A DNA stretch of 64,000 nt from Acanthornis magna (taxonomy: Eukaryota; Chordata; Aves; Passeriformes; Acanthizidae). The translations under genes were made by a program, and so were the position numbers. The notes beneath the pieces were generated by a model, which worked only from the letters and a program-made list of their open reading frames with translations, had not been told where the DNA came from and did not search any database. The stretch is from NCBI GenBank assembly GCA_036785705.1, contig JAWUZG010000027.1, positions 4,259,501 to 4,323,500 of the forward strand. The letters are read 5' to 3'. Shown piece by piece: positions 49,002-62,000 of this stretch. Positions within the stretch are counted from its first letter, which is position 1. Each line of letters begins with the position of its first letter.

Positions 49002-49954
49002 TGTCTTGGTTTGATAGACAGGTGTCTGCTAAGGAAAGTGGGAACTTTCCATAGAACAGAGAATGTGAACCCCCTTCCCTCCGAATTATTATAACTTTGG
49101 AATCAAGGGCTCTCAGGCAAAGATATGGGAAAAGGAATAAGTATTTATATACTACTATACTGTAGTATAGTACTAGTACCTATAATGAAGTAAATCTATA
49201 ATGAAGTAAACAAGTAGTAACAAAAACAGTAAACAAGGTAAAAAACAATAAACAAAACCAAAAACTCGGTGGTAGATGTCCCTGGGCTGTCAGGCACTGT
49301 CCCGTTTGGTGCAGTCACGGTCACGGCCAGCAGGGGCGCTGTTGGGCTCCTAGACCAGCAGGGCAGGTGCGATGACTCCCGGGAAGCTGCAGATGGCGCT
49401 GTGACGCGAGCTTGGATCTGTGTCATGCCCGTAATGGCAGACGAGGCTGGGAAGGGATGGCGTGAGCAGGATGGGCTGGGCAGGGAGCTCAGAGCAGGGA
49501 AATGGAGCGGCTGGGTCAGCCCATCCGGGCCAGCCAGCAGAGGAGGCGGCAGGGACTCCACAGTTGTGGCAGGCAGGACGCGGGGCTGCAGCAGCTGGGT
49601 GCCCCTCCGCTGCAGCGCAGCTGGGAAATGCACCCTCCCAGAGGGTAGAAGGGGCTGGAATCCCGTGCCCCTTTTCTCACACGCAAGCTCACCCACCAGG
49701 TAGAGAAAAAACAGTGCAAAACTGGGCTTTTTTTCCGCAGTCACAGCCAAAAAGCAGACAGCCGCTTTTTCACTCCTCTCTTCTCCGAATCTAGCGAGCG
49801 TCTTCGCTGTCAAATCTCCGATCTCTTGTTTCTGTGCTCCACCTAGCCAAAGTCTTTGTTTCTTTTGTAAGCGTAGATGGCCCTTAAGTACAGATCATTA
49901 GCTGCCCAGCAACAGAATGGAAAAAAAAATCCATTCCCCCTCCAACCTTCAACA
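49002..49954. mobile_element. Solo LTR (copy A), 953 bp, 5-bp target duplication
   Basis: The element begins TGTCTTGGTTTGATAGACAG and ends CCTTCAACA (TG...CA). It is flanked by a perfect 5-bp direct repeat, GTAGA, at 48997-49001 and 49955-49959. A homologous copy lies 13.7 kb downstream in the same orientation. No gag, pol or env sequence is attached, so it is a solo LTR left by LTR-LTR recombination. A 5-bp duplication is usual for ERVL-like (class III) elements and also occurs in some other groups, so the class is tentative. Transcriptional orientation could not be fixed. It has private changes: a palindrome at 49153-49172 and a 16-bp tandem duplication at 49180-49211. Confidence 0.9.
49325..49400 (+). 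promoter_or_regulatory. CTCF-like motif pair in solo LTR A
   Basis: CAGATGGCGCT at 49390-49400 fits the CTCF core YAGRKGGCRSY at every position. A second site, CCAGCAGGGGCGCTG at 49327-49341, is one G short of the consensus CCASYAGRKGGCR. Both read on the plus strand. The same pair recurs in LTR B. Binding is inference. Confidence 0.4.
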
Positions 49955-49959
49955 GTAGA

Positions 49960-52900
49960 TCTTTCCAAGAAAATAAGAACCTGTACTTCACCATTGAGCA
50001 TCTGGGTGGTGACTGTGTATTGTCTCAGATCCTCTCAGGCAGCGCTAGTCGTAGGTGCGATCTGGTAGGGACCCATCCTCAAAGGGTCCTTGCTTCCCAC
50101 CTGGAAGAGCCCCAGATAAGTTGGAGCCCCAATTTGTATTCTGTTGAGTGGGGCAACCACCAGACAAGGTCTAGTTTTGTGGAGGCAGCAGTGTTTTGTA
50201 CAGTGCCTGTTCGCTGTGCCCCTTTTCTCCCTTGGCTGTGGTGGTGGCAGCTGCTGAGGAGCGCTCTGTCCTGGCCCGTGCGGGTCAGACATTTCCTGAG
50301 CAGTGCATTCCCTGCACTGTGCACACCCAGCACTGTGCCAGGCTCTGGCCCTGACAGCTGTATGCAAATCCTCGGCACTGATGTTAATGCCAGTTTGGTT
50401 TTTATAGTCTGGTGACAGCAACAGTCCTCAGTATTAAACACAAATACACGTACACAGTTACGGCAATGATTACTCTAGATGTTCAGCTAGTCATAATATT
50501 TGCACTTGGCATGATAAGGAGCTTTGAATGGTAATAGCGCTATAGTAGAAGCTTGTTAAAGTGACAGTAACCCTGGTGTCAGTGTGGAGTGGTGCACTGG
50601 TGTGTGCTTTCCTACAGCTTTCCCAGAGACTGCCCCTCTCTGCTGTATGCAATGTGTAGAAAGTGCTTGAGTATCTTTTGAAAACTCTCTAAACTTCTTT
50701 CAGAGTTTCATCTGCTCTAAGGCAGCACTGAGACATGAGGATGAGTGTAGACATTAGGGACCTTTTTCTATGTGAGTCTTGTTTCATTAAAATAATCTGG
50801 TCCTGCTGTAGGATAATCAAGTCTCAATAGATACTGCCTTTATTTACTGACAGCAAAGAGGCTCTCAGCTCCCATCCTGCTTCTTTGACTAGCGCCAGCT
50901 GCAAAGGGGAGCAGGTAAGAGTCACACTGTCATGACATGGCAACATGTTGTGTTTTGTCTTTTTGTTTTGGCTAAAGTGAAAATTTATCAGAGGAGTAAC
51001 AGCAACCATCCCAAACCCCGTGTCTCTTTCCAAAATGGAACCCTGCAGACTGGCTTTTATTTTAGGAATTCAGTTGTGTCAGTAAGCACCAGGATACTTC
51101 CGCCGTCAAGTGGGCAGAGGCCAGCTGCTCAAATTTGTTGGCAAGGTCAGTGCTTGGGTGCCATTGCACCCGTGGGTGTCATTCAGTAAAGCCAAGCCAA
51201 CAATCCTCCACTTCCCAAAGTGGCACGGGCTGGTCAGAGTTCTGGTGGTCAGAGTTCTGGTGCTCTAGGTTCTTTGTCATCTTCCAGAACTCTGAATGCC
51301 TTGTTCATGCAGGGTTGTCTCTGCAGTCACTGTTACAACCAAGTCTGTAAGCACCTGAATGCTCCTCAGGGCTTTCTTTGCATGCACAGCTGCAAAAACT
51401 TGGTTGGTGCTGTACTTGGGAAGTATTCAGCACATGGCAGTGTCTGCTAGCCCTTTGGATTTGGGAAAGAGATGAAACAAAATATGTTTCAGTGGCTGAA
51501 ATTTTGTAATAGCTGTGCTATTGCTTTCAGGTTCTGCCAGCAGCGTGATGTGAGGGTTTTAGGAGCCCCAGGTTTTGCAGTCATGCATCGTTCCTGTCTG
51601 CTGGGCATGAGGGTGTCTGACTGCAGTGCTGGGCCACAGAATGTGTAGAGAGAGCTCCTCGGAAAAATAATTTAAATATATGCCAAAAAGCATGTAAATA
51701 ACTACAAAAATACTAAAAATTAGTCATTTATATAAGTATATGGAAGAATGATAAATGAATGCTCTTGAATTTTTTTTTTAAGTGCCTTTTTATATCAAAG
51801 AGATTTCTCTGGAAGGTAACAGGCACTTTTGAGTTAGTCTTTAATTTGACCCATCTTCAGGAAAGCTCTCTTCCCTTGCATTAATGGGGCCCCATGGAGC
51901 ACCCAAGCCATTTGTCAGGGATTGTGCCACCCGTGTCCCCACTTCCACAGCCGCCTTTCTGATGCTGTTAAGAACAAGAGGGATGCAGGAATCACAAGAC
52001 TTAGGCCAGAACAAACACTAATGAAACAAATCTAGGGATTTCAAATGGGTTGCTTGTTAAAGCTGATGTTCTACGAGTAATAATCACATTTGGACCAGTC
52101 TCTATTGGCAGATAATATGCCTTTAATGCTATCTTATGACTTTGCTTTCTTTTCATCATGAATAACTGAGATTAGACCACATTATTTGCCCAGTAAAGTG
52201 CCTAACTAAGTGTAGTTACCTGAGTATCCTCATCCAGGAGACAAGAGTTGCTTCTTTGAAGCCATTTTTTTAACATTTCATGTGTATTTTGATTCCAGTT
52301 CTGTGTTTAATATGCAATATTTCAGTTTCCATATGTAATATATATATGCTTCTTTTAAAATATTGGAACAGCTCTTTTTAAAATTGAGTTTCAATTTTGT
52401 TTTACTTTTGCAAAATTAATGGGCACTAGGAAATTCATTTATGTTAAAAAAGAATATGTGAGGGGTTTGAACAATTTGACAAAAGAATATTCTGATTTGA
52501 GACCATCATTTGCACAGTTTGTTATGAAATTCGAAAAACATGGAGCAGTTAAACTCTGAGCCAGCAGACATTTCTTTTCCTAGACAAAAATCAAATGAGG
52601 CACTGATAAGATACTTATTTTATAGTGCTTTTCCATCTTGAGTGCATGTGTACAGCTACTTAACTAATGCTGAAAGTTGTGGGTGTCTATAAAATGTCAC
52701 AAAGTTCAGTGTGTTCGTGCAGATTAATTGTGTTAGTATTTTGCAGTTCAAGTTCATATATGCTATAATCTTGTGCATATTTCAAAATCACTAAAGATAG
52801 TGATTGTAATTATCACAGAAATAGTGATTATGCATACACAGACATAGAGCTAAAGTATTAAAGTTTGGAAGTGCATCAAGCATGTCTTAATATGGAATTG

Positions 52901-53920
52901 CAGCATTTTGCCACATTTAACTCTGCATTCAAGCGAAGTCTGGCCTTAGCCATCCAATTGTGATTCCTAGTTTCCTGTTCATAGCTCTAGTTTTGATCAA
53001 TATAGTTTGTTTCAAAACACAGGAGGGCTTTTGTCCTTCCTTATTTTTATATTTGTGTTGGTGCTATCAGTTCAGGACAGAGTAAGGGTGACCTGATTTT
53101 CTGTCACACAGCATGCTAAAATGTACACGAGAGGTTGTGCCACCTGCAACAGCCGTGCTAGCATTGGCTGTGGCATTTTAAGACAAATAATGCGAGCGCA
53201 AAATCACTATTTCCTTGTTGTAACTTCCTAAGTATTGTGACAACTCATATGGATGTCAGCTCAAGGTTCTTTCTCCTGCTTTTTACAGAAAGGCAGATAA
53301 AAAAAGGATGTATCCAGTCCCAAGACCTTACAGTCTACATTACCTTAATTTATAATAAAAATCAGCATGCAGGATTATTATGGTCTAAAATAATACAGTG
53401 AGGTACTTTCAGAAGGATCTGGCTTCTAGACAAGTGTGATAATATATTTTTGTATGAATAATAAAATGAATTTTAAATTAAGAAAAGTGAACTATGTTAT
53501 TTGGAGTTCGGAAATGCCAATACTGAAATTCCAGTAAAGCCTTAGGCATTCTGGAGTCTTTTGTTAAGGGGTAGCAGCTTGTCATGAAAACCATGACAGG
53601 TAATTGTGCTGTGTGACTTTTTATCAGCTGTCTCTCCACTGGGCAGTTTGCAGTCAGTGTGCGCTACAACAAGTTCTAACTGGGTAAGCTTAGTGGAAAC
53701 AGCGTGTTTGAAGCAAATTTGTCCTGAGCACAATGTTTTTTAATACCCTTCCTGAATAATTAGTAGTAGTTTAAAAGGGTGCTGCACTGGATGGGCAAGA
53801 TGCAAAGCTTGGGGAAGCCAATCCTATTGATTGCAGAGGCTCACACCTGTCATTGCTGTTTCTTAGAGAAGGGTCTCAACAGATCTGTCTCTCATTTCCC
53901 TTCCTTCAGGGCAGAGTGAA
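49960..53920 (+). other. PHF21B intron 3, between LTR A and a CR1: no exon seen
   Basis: Unique sequence, GC-richer at about 50.0-50.4 kb and AT-rich from about 51.6 kb. A 15-bp tandem duplication (GGTCAGAGTTCTGGT twice, about 51233-51262) is the only repeat noted. No gene or RNA recognised. Confidence 0.5.
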
Positions 53921-53924
53921 TGCC

Positions 53925-54424
53925 TCACTCCCATGGCCTCACCTTGAGCACACTGGGCAGGTTTGGGCACCACTGTATAGGAAAATTACAGAGTGTTCAA
54001 AGGAGGCTACAAAGATGGGGAAAGGCCTGAAGAGACCACACAGTGAATGGCTGAGGGCACTATGTCTGTTTGGCTGGAGAGGGTACTGAGGTTGGAGCTC
54101 AGCAGAGGCTGTATCTCCTCTGAAGGGGCAGTGGAGGGGCAGCTCTGTTCTCTGTGACAGGGACAGGACCCAGGGAATGGCTGGAGCTGTGTCAGGGGAG
54201 GGTTAGGTTGGATATGAGGAAGAGGTTTTTCCCCCAGAGGGTGTCAGGCACTGCCCAGGCTCCCCAGGGTTTGGTCATGGTCCCAAGGCTGCCAGAGCTC
54301 CAGGAATGTTTGGATAACACTCTGAGGCACAGGCTGGGATGGTTGGGATGTCCTGAGCAGGGCCTGGACTCTATGATCCTGATAGGTCCCTTCCAGCTCA
54401 CAACATCCTATATTATATGATTCG
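53925..54424 (+). mobile_element. CR1 LINE fragment, about 500 bp, 3'-anchored
   Basis: It shows CR1 3' region order: 'ggaggctacaaagatgggga', 'ggttaggttggatatgagga' and 'ctctgaggcacaggctggga'. It ends 'ctgataggtcccttccagct' and TATATGATTC. It is from a different subfamily than the 34.6-kb copy: the phrase 'ggatgttcctgagcagggcctggac'-like region reads here as 'gggatgtcctgagcagggcc'. Truncated and non-functional. Confidence 0.93.
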
Positions 54425-55026
54425 AAATATCCCTCTCCAGGATCATCTGTGCCAGAAGCACCACATTAGTCAGATCCATGTTTTACTGCTCAGCTGGCTG
54501 GGGCAGGGGCTTGCAGAGCTGGGACAGCCCAAGACAGCAGTGCTGCTCAAAAATGCACTGTCTGACAGAGGTGCTTCTCCTAAGGGCTTCCTTCATCTGG
54601 CTTGTGATTCAGACTGGTGCTGAAATCCAAGGAGTGGATCAGCTAGGTTTTGAAAATATTTCTTAGTATTGCTCTGTTCCTATTGGTGTCAGGAGCTGAA
54701 ATGGATGCCAGGACGCTGACTGGAGAGGAAAGTGGTGGTGTCACTAGAGATGCCAAGAGCTATAATTTTCCTTGGGAGATCAAGGAGAGTTGGGTTCAGG
54801 TAGGAAACTTTATGTAGAAACATTGCTTTTTTCCAGAGACCACAACTCTCAACATCCCGTGAAGATTTATATCTCTTCATTTACTGCTGCCTTTGTATCC
54901 AGCTTTTGGTAATTTCTGACATCTGTGCATGGTCAGCCCAGTGACAGCAGTCTGTGACGATTCTAACACCCTTCTCAGCATGCAATAGCCACAGAAAGTT
55001 TTCAGTGGTGCATTATTGTGTAAGTG
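54425..55026 (+). other. PHF21B intron 3, short unique stretch
   Basis: Nothing recognisable between the CR1 fragment and the 357-bp solo LTR. Confidence 0.5.
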
Positions 55027-55032
55027 CAAAAG

Positions 55033-55389
55033 TGTTGCAAAATTGTTGCAAGATGGCTTGAGGCCTTGTGCGAGCAAGGCAAGGCTTAGGCCGAGGGGTA
55101 TACGTGACTCAAGCTGAGGGTCACCGTGCCCTTAAACTGCTACAGAAAGCACCTTCAGATTATGCCAAGAGTTACTTATAGTTAAAGGTATGAAGGAGAG
55201 TTGCTATAGTTGAGGCCCCATTTGGGAAAGATATGTAAATGAAGCCCTTTGTAGCTAACCAATGACCTTATGACTAGTAGGCATAATAAACTGTAGCAGT
55301 ATTTAAGCAGTAAACAACTAAATAAACTCGGAGCTTGCTTAATGACTCATATTGAGTAGTACGTGTTTTGCTCCCCCCGCCGTTCGACA
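55033..55389 (+). mobile_element. Solo LTR, 357 bp, 6-bp target duplication (ERV2/ERVK-like)
   Basis: It begins TGTTGCAAAATTG and ends CCGTTCGACA, flanked by a perfect 6-bp direct repeat, CAAAAG, at 55027-55032 and 55390-55395. Inside, in the right order for a plus-strand LTR, are a TATA-like GTATTTAAGC (about 55298) and an AATAAA signal (about 55321) about 70 bp before the end. The short length, 6-bp duplication and compact TATTTAA...AATAAA spacing are typical of class II (alpha/beta-like) avian retroviral LTRs. No internal coding sequence remains. Confidence 0.9.
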
Positions 55390-55859
55390 CAAAAGAAAGC
55401 ACAGTTTTTGAAGCAGGTGCTGCTTTGAAGGGAAAGCAGGGAGAGAGATATGTAAATTGTACCTGCAGATTAGGCTTAGAGCCATTGGATGGCAGGTGTT
55501 TGTGGACAGGTGATGAGGAATCAGTCAGTGGCTGAAATTCCTGGGGAAGGAAAAAAGAAGGCAGGTGTTGTCATTTCAGTGCCTCTCCAGTTGCAGTGTG
55601 CCCTCAACTCTGTTGTCCTGTCCTGCCTGTCTCCGTCGAGCAGCCTGGCTGTTCTTGCTAAGGAGGGCCTTGGGACAATGGACTGCCTGGTGCTCAGTTT
55701 GTGCAGTGTCTCTGATGTGGGGCTTCGTCTCAGCTGAGGTCTCCTTGATGTGTGCACGGCCACCTCTAGGCTCAGGCACAGCTCCCCAGCCCCTCCGTGC
55801 CCAGCAGGACCAAGGTGGCACAGTGTGGCACAGGGATGCTCAGCAGGACAACGTCCTTC

Positions 55860-56005
55860 AGAGTATGCTTTAACTGTTGGTCAGCCCTGAAGTGGTCAGG
55901 TAGTTGAACTAGATGACTGTGAAAGATTACTTCCAACAAAAAAAAATTCTATTCTATTCTATTCTATTCTATTCTATTCTATTCTATTCTATTCTATTCT
56001 ATTCT
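55860..56005 (+). mobile_element. CR1 3' end with (ATTCT)12 tail
   Basis: The phrase ACTGTTGGTCAGCCCTGAAG then GTGGTCAGGTAGTTGAACTA and 'gattacttccaac' is the CR1 3' end. It is followed by A9 and a perfect (ATTCT)12 array (55946-56005) where other copies carry ATTCTATG octamers. The ATTCT motif equals the human SCA10 repeat unit, but here it is simply the tail of a LINE copy. Confidence 0.9.
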
Positions 56006-56009
56006 ATAG

Positions 56010-59000
56010 GTGTTGTTGAATAACTCCTTATTCTGTGGAACACAGTAAGAGAAGATGCTGATTTACAAACATCCTTACTAGAGGGATCATGCACAAATTT
56101 TGTGAGCAGAGCTCATGTTTATCTTTGGCTTAAGCATGAAGACGAATGTGTTTTGTACGTACGTGAAAGGTGGGGCTCTCCAGTGGCTCTTGTGGTTCGA
56201 AGAATACCACAAGCAAAACACTGTGCAGCAGAACACTGTGCCCAGCTTCCATTTTCTCATCACTAGCTGTGGGCAAATCACTCCATGTCTCTGGCCTCCA
56301 TGTCCCCAACTGCTGCTGAGGATAGTGGAGCTCTGCTTTAATGTGATCGTGTGCGAATGCTTTGAGATGCTTGCGTAGGAAAGGCTTCCACCCAAGTTAT
56401 TATAGCATGCTTTACTTTCCCTTTAAATATGGGAGATGCCTAGTGTATCACAAGTTTTTGTGGGCACACCTTTTCTGTAGATAGTGAATTCCATCTCTTA
56501 TACAAAAAAGAGAAATAAAGGTTGAAGAACATGTTATGGCTGGGAATCTATTGATTGAAAGGGGAGCAAGGTCAGAGCACTTATGCTTTTATTAATGATA
56601 CTGACAGTTCAGTATGAATGGAGAATGACTTGTAATTAGGTTTGCAACCATTATTGATTATCGTCATTTTCAGTATCAATTATCTTACCACTTGGAAAAA
56701 AATAGTCCGGAAGCTCCTCAGGAATGCTGGGCAGGGCCTCTGGCCTGCCTTTCTGCTCCTGCAGGAAGATTGAGCTGCTGCTCATGGTTGGATGTAGCCT
56801 TGTCGGCTCTGTGGGTTGGGCTTTTAGTTCAGTGATGCTGGCTGTGCTCTCTTCCTCCTGCATGGCTTCTGAGTTAATTGGCTGTCATTCCAGAAAGGAT
56901 ACACCCATTTATTTTCTGAACTGCTTCCCAATATACATTTCTGAAAGACAAGGGGCTAAATCCCCATGTTTTAGATGGAGAGCCAAGATTAATGGTGGTT
57001 ATTTGTCAGCTGATAACCTCTGAAAAGAAAACATATTTGTCACCCACCCCTACAATCAATGTTGTATAAAGTCGTGCATATCGTGACTTGGAACAAACGA
57101 GAATATCCATGATGTGAGTTAACAGAACTGAGATACGAAATACACAAAACTCCTTCAAAAAGTCTCCGTTATTTCAACAGCCAGAAGGACAGACCACTCA
57201 ATGCATCTGTAAGATCAAGGCTGTATACAAACAGATTGGGGAGCAAAGGAAAAGTGTGTTTTAAAAATAGCAGCAAAGTTCAAGTCACTCTTCAGTTGTG
57301 GATTGCTCGTAAAGGAATTTTGTGGGTGGCTGTTTCAGAGGAGAAGAAAACCCGTATGATTCATGTCTGGTGAGGTCACTGCACCTTCCATGAGCACCCC
57401 GGAGCCGTGGCAACAGTGCCTTTGGAAGTTTAGAGGGTATTCCAATGACTGGGCAGTATTGTTCCTTCAAAACAAAACAATAAGATTTCTGGAGAAGAAA
57501 AAATTCCTCAAATGCCTGGGATTTTTTCAGAGCCTTTTGCAGCAAGGGCATTTTGCTGAAGTGGTGCCGAGTATTGAATCTTTGCCTAATGAAAGTTTCC
57601 TTGAATCCAAGAAGATAAAATGTTTCCAGTAAAGAGCAAGAGAGACAAAAGCAAGCTATTTTTTCCCCTTGGTCAACTTCTGCTAGATTTTAAGGTTTTG
57701 GGTTTTCCGCCATTTCTGTTTTGATTAGTATGGAACATCTCATTCCACAGTGGATTTCTTTTTTTTTTAAGAACAAAGACCCCCTCTGACCTGGATTTGG
57801 ATGCATCTGTGACAGCCGACTTCACTGGCTGCCAGCTGAGCATAGTGCATTTAATTGATGAAATAATAATGATGTATAGTGCCTGAACTTGCTTTGACGA
57901 CCACTTGAAGCAGAAGCCGCGGTAAATCAGGCCAGTGCTGCAGCACCCCAATGGTCATGGTCTGTCCATGCCTCGGTGTGGGAGACACCAACTTCCAATC
58001 CCCACGGGCTTGCTTCTTTCCCATCTTGTATTCTCCTCTCCTTCCTTTAATTAATAGACAAATTAAAAGAATCTCTAACTCATTTTTAAAGAGCAACATT
58101 TTTATGCATCCTCTTAACTGCTTGGTGCATTAAGATGATTAAAACAGAGCTTTCCCTTTCTAAATTGTCTCAGTGGAGAGAGAGGCTAAGGTAGAACTGC
58201 TGAACAGATCCACTGGCAGAGCAATGTGTCTGCCCTGGCAGCGGTTCTTTAGTCTGATTACTGGGGCATGTTCCTTCCAGGAGCCCAAACCTGCATGTCC
58301 TTAACTTCCAAACCACAATTTTCATTGGTAACTGAGGCTTCAGCCCAGCAATTTTTACTTGGGGAAGATGCAAAAGCCTCAGCAAACTTTGTCTCAAGAC
58401 TCAGCCTTTTTGTGTACATTTATAAAGATTAGTGGAACATACCAATGGTTTGTTGCTGTGGTGCTTTAATGAGGGGAATAGATTTGAAGGGGGTTTTTGT
58501 ATGGTTTAATTAACATTACTCATTGGTTTAATGTTGTGAAAGGAGGTTTTAAGAAGATAAATACTTTGCCTCCAAAGTCCCCCCAGGTGTCCTTTGCCTT
58601 GAAAATTGGGTTTTTGTTTTCAGGAGCAGTGTGGAAAGAGTAAGTACAGGATGTGGAAGAAGAAATAGTTTTCTTAGGACTTTGTTAGAATTTAAGGCTG
58701 TTTGTCTTTTGGTTTTTATTCCTCCTTCCTCCCCCTATCCCCCCACCCCCTGCTCAGACATGACAAAATGCATCAATTAAATGCAGCAAAGAGATCAAAG
58801 CAGTTCTTACTTTGCAAAAAGGAATATTTATGCTCCAAAAGTGTTTTTTAGCGTTGAAAGTTTCTTTTAAAAAGTACTACAATATCTTTTTTTTTCTTTT
58901 AAGAAGATACTTGATCTTACATACTGGTGATAATTAAATGAGCAAATGAAGTTCAAGAAAGAGAGTATTTTTTTTTCAACACAAGACACTTGGTAAATTG

Positions 59001-62000
59001 CATGTAGTAAGACAACTTGTATCACTAATAATTGCCAGTGCTGTTTGTGCAGTTTATTCCAAGCAGACTGGTAGTGGGACTTGAGCAGATATCCTGGAGA
59101 CTTTGATGCTTCATCGCAATGGTTGATGCAGGAATTTTTGTAAACTGTAAGGAATTTTGCAAGCATTGTGAGGTGCAGTATTCCAGGAGCTGAGGATCAC
59201 TTAGAAGCCCATTTGATTTGTTTGAGACTGTTTTGGGATCGATAATCTTGACTTTACAAATTCTATTCCACAGAATAGTATTTTCCCTTAGTCATCCCAT
59301 ATAAAAGTAGCCTTTTAAATGTCAAGGAAATGCAACTACCGGGTTGAGAGATGAGGACTTTGCTGTGAGTTTCAATTGTGTAGTGTTTTGCTGTTAACTG
59401 ATTTTACCTTCCACTTTAACCAGGGTTTGTGGCTGTAGACCTGCAGCTGTAATTCTTTAAATCTGTTCACAATTGCTTATGGAAAATGCTGTTTAAGCAG
59501 TAGAGTATAGGGGTGGGAACCAGAACTCTTGGATTCTTCCTGCAGCCTTGTGGGTTTTTCACTGTAGGCATTATCTGATTCTTGGAGAAGGCATTCCCTT
59601 AATCCTCAGCCAGAAGTCACATATTGCTTTGACTGCATTGTTGAGTTTATTGGAGTTTTTAAAGAGGGATCCCAAGTGCTGAAAGCACTAATTTATATTT
59701 ATGAGAGATCAAAGGTATGAGAAGGAAGGGGTTCCCTAGAACAGTGTGCCACAGTAAGTTAGTGTTTTCTGCATTTTCTGCTTCTCAAAACTGAGGTGTG
59801 CTGCTGCACTCAGTAGATGTTTTGGTTAAGGCACACAGGTAGTCACATCAGCAACTTGGAAGTTGTGGCTTGTCTGTGACACCAATGTGGTAAAGCTGTT
59901 GGTGTGTTGGCTGTGATGCTTAGGTAAATGAAAGTCCAGTTCCACTCTTGTGAATACTTGTAATTGCTGAATAACTTCTGGAATTTCAAGACCTCAAAGT
60001 CACCTGCCAAAGGTCAGTGCAGACCTTTCAGGGGCTCTTCGGTGGCATCAGCAGTTATAAATACATTCTGGCATGAATTCATGAACCTTAACAATTAGGA
60101 GTTGGCTTTGCCTTCCTTGCGGTTTGCCACACACCACACATGACCTCTTCAATCCTCAAGCACAGCTGTCTTAGGGCCATAACAGAATGCATGGTCCTGG
60201 TTTCAGTTTTATTAGATTAGGAATGGCCCTGTTCACAACAGTAATTTTTCCCATGCAAACCAAATGCTAGAGGAGACAAGTTGGGTCAGCAATCTTAGAA
60301 TTCCTTTTTGAGCTGTGTAAGTCCTCAAAAATGGGCAGGGGGTGAGACATTGTGGGTAGATATTATTCAAATTATTTCAAAGTGGTCAAATGTTTAAAAT
60401 CAAGGCTTTGTTTGCCCTTTTTCTTATATTGCGGTCTTTTGGAACTGAAATGTCACTAACTGCCAGAATTGACATGTCTTCACATGGCTTTAGTGCTGTA
60501 CTCCAGTGTCCAGCAGCATTATGACAACATGTCTTTAACTGGAAATTGATCTGTCAGTGCTTGAACTGAATGAAATAGAAGCAAACAGTAGGAAGAGTGA
60601 ATATTATTGACTTAAAATTGATTTCTTATTGGTCTTGTTATCTTAGACAGTGTATTAGGATGAATGAGGCATTCCCCATAACCATGCAGCTTTCAGTTAA
60701 CAGCATTTGTTTTGGCAAACCTAATCTTATAATACAAAGAAATACCTGTGTTACTCCATTGCTTTTATTTTCCTACACATCCTGTAAAAATGCCAACAGC
60801 ATCCTAATAGGGACTAAGTCCCATCTGGCATCAAGTCTTGCCCTTCACACAAACCCTCCAGCATGTGCAACCTGCCTGCTTCAACACCCCTTATCAGAGC
60901 ATCTTGCTTATTTATTATTCTCCACTCAGCGCTGTGGTTCTCTGAGAGCACAGAGTGAAGCCAGAGGATTTTGAGATGCTACCTCAAGTCTGGTTGAGTT
61001 TCTGTCAAGCTAAGGAATTGGGAGAGAAATGTAGGTCACTTTGACACTTCACTTCTCCCTGGCTTACAGGCTGTGGTGCAAGTTCAAGCAGCCTTCAGGC
61101 CACTGTCCCAGATGGAAATTGAAAAGGGCACAGACTCTGCCTTGCTGAGTGTATGTATGAGCTGGAACTGTGATGAAGTGTATTTTTCAAAACACAAAAG
61201 AAGTTAATAGTTGGTGGAAATATCACAGAATTGATAACTCTTCCCATGTTTTCAGCTCTGAGCAGTCTGTTTTTACGTCAGCTGAAACAGAAGTTTCAGA
61301 TTTGGAGAAAGAGAGAGTTTGGAAGGGAAAGGCTGGCAGAGTTTTGACAATGGTCTTAGCATGGAGTTGAGCTTTAGCTCTTACAGAAAAGGACTGGATA
61401 AATGAGTAGGGGATAGGAGAGCAGAGGTATCAAGATGGTGCAGGAACCAGCAAGGTATAAACACCTCCTCACTGGAGAGGATAGTCCATGTTCAAGGAGG
61501 CTCATGTCTCACCTTCTGATGGTATGGAATTATCTGTCTGGAACTGAGGACCTTAGCCAATTTCTGATGTTTCTATTTAGTGTTCATGCTGTATTGTTGA
61601 GTCATTGAGAATCAGGGAAAGCAACAAAATGTCTTTAAACCACTTCCATGGTACCTGAAGGGATTCCTCCCTGCTTTCCTTCCATTAAGCAAGGATCTGC
61701 CTCTCCAGTGACTGAACAGGCTTCTAAAAATGTACACCCTGCCTTGGAATTCCAGAGGAATGACAAAAGTACATCAAAGCAGACAGAAAACTTTAGTCAA
61801 ATTGAGATAACCCAGGAGAGAGAAGGGGTGGGGGTGGGGCAGGAAAAGCAAAGCTCCTACTAAAATTCTACCTTAAATGTGAAGAAATGGTGCTTATATG
61901 AAGTGACAAGGGATCCATATCCACAAGTTACAATAATGCAGTTTTTAAATTGAGTTTTTGTTGCAGACCGGCTGAATAAAATTGCTAAGCTGTGCTTCAG

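Noticed and set aside
49196..49813. 205-codon minus-strand frame, with a matching one at 62878-63348
   Set aside because: The resemblance is explained by homology of the two solo LTRs. LTRs do not normally encode protein and the frames differ in length and ends.
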